This document shows, one piece after another, positions 5,537 through 5,690 of a stretch of DNA of 5,690 nucleotides. Source of the DNA: Candidatus Mcinerneyibacteriota bacterium (GTDB lineage: Bacteria; AUK180; JAQVHJ01); assembly GCA_030630935.1 (NCBI GenBank), contig DAOVMD010000226.1:1-5690 (forward strand), given 5' to 3'. Both the position numbers and the translations under genes were made by a program. Each line of letters starts with the position of its first letter. Position 1 is the first letter of the stretch. Under the pieces are notes generated by a model. That model was not told the origin of the DNA, searched no databases, and saw only the letters and a list, made by a program, of their open reading frames with translations.

Positions 5537-5690
5537 ATGATAGAAGAGTTTTATAAGCTCAATGAAAAGCCGTTTCTTAATAATCTTGATTCACGTTTTA
5601 TATACCAGTCCTCGAATTTTGAGGAGGGCTTTGCACGCTTAATATTGAACATTCTTGAATTAAACAGCGGGCTTTCAATGATCACTGGTG
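5537..5690 (+). CDS. ExeA/GspA-like AAA ATPase, N-terminal part (cut by window end)
   Basis: The first 51 codons of a gene that runs off the window. The start MIEEFYKLNEKPF, then DSRFIYQSSNFEEGFARL and, at the edge, GLSMITG, follows the N-terminal pattern of ExeA/GspA-type AAA ATPases: a tyrosine-rich MYxxFY..L.E.PF opening, an F-x-Y strand, a helix starting at the SxxHEEA-like site, and a hydrophobic strand into the P-loop. The expected Walker A (GxxGxGKT) would begin right at the cut, so ATPase activity cannot be confirmed. Relatives include the type II secretion helper ExeA and many ATPases of unknown role next to cell-envelope or polysaccharide genes. The usual proline before the Asp-Pro segment is replaced (NNLDSRF). 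ATG 5537 follows the cNMP-binding gene by 25 nt, with AGAAGG 11 nt upstream, so the two are probably cotranscribed. Confidence 0.72.
   Translation, partial: MIEEFYKLNEKPFLNNLDSRFIYQSSNFEEGFARLILNILELNSGLSMITG

Overview
The window is AT-rich bacterial DNA with densely packed genes, all on the + strand, in two groups separated by a 356-nt non-coding spacer. The organism cannot be named from this sequence. The kinase has a HRDISPQN catalytic loop and C-terminal PEGA-type repeats, which recalls myxobacterial and other delta-proteobacterial-type kinases. The LepA wording (QFLDKLEVERERGITIKAQ) and the standalone cNMP-binding protein beside an ExeA-like ATPase fit the same picture. A low-GC deltaproteobacterial relative or candidate phylum is my best guess, with low confidence.

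Group 1 (1-4711) is a probable operon with gaps of only 4, 11 and 13 nt. It holds the last 34 codons of a PP2C-type Ser/Thr phosphatase, then a membrane-spanning Ser/Thr kinase with an external PEGA-like sensor region. A small protein with three zinc ribbons around a DUF2007-like domain follows, and then the complete ribosomal GTPase LepA (EF4). The adjacent phosphatase and kinase suggest a reversible phosphorylation switch. Its substrates are unknown; the zinc-ribbon protein and LepA are only candidates by position.

The spacer (4712-5067) is unusual. Just after lepA lies a perfect 11-bp hairpin with no U-tract on the coding strand. Its last base begins an array of seven 7-bp units in mirror order (A-B-C-D-C-B-A). 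A locally GC-rich stretch with short hairpins and a small GCACAA repeat comes next, followed by about 120 bp with roughly 8% G+C that carries the promoter of the next group.

Group 2 (5068-5690) starts with a single-domain cyclic-nucleotide-binding protein that has an intact-looking phosphate-binding cassette but no DNA-binding domain. Its start is probably GTG at 5068, set by a GGAGG Shine-Dalgarno site, with a good sigma70-type promoter just upstream. After 25 nt comes the start of an ExeA/GspA-like AAA ATPase, cut by the window edge just before its expected Walker A motif.

I see no RNA genes, CRISPR array, insertion sequence or phage gene. Most genes are ordinary family members. The points most worth a second look are the mirror-ordered heptamer array with its hairpin, the zinc-ribbon/DUF2007 protein, and a sharp change in arginine codon choice within lepA.
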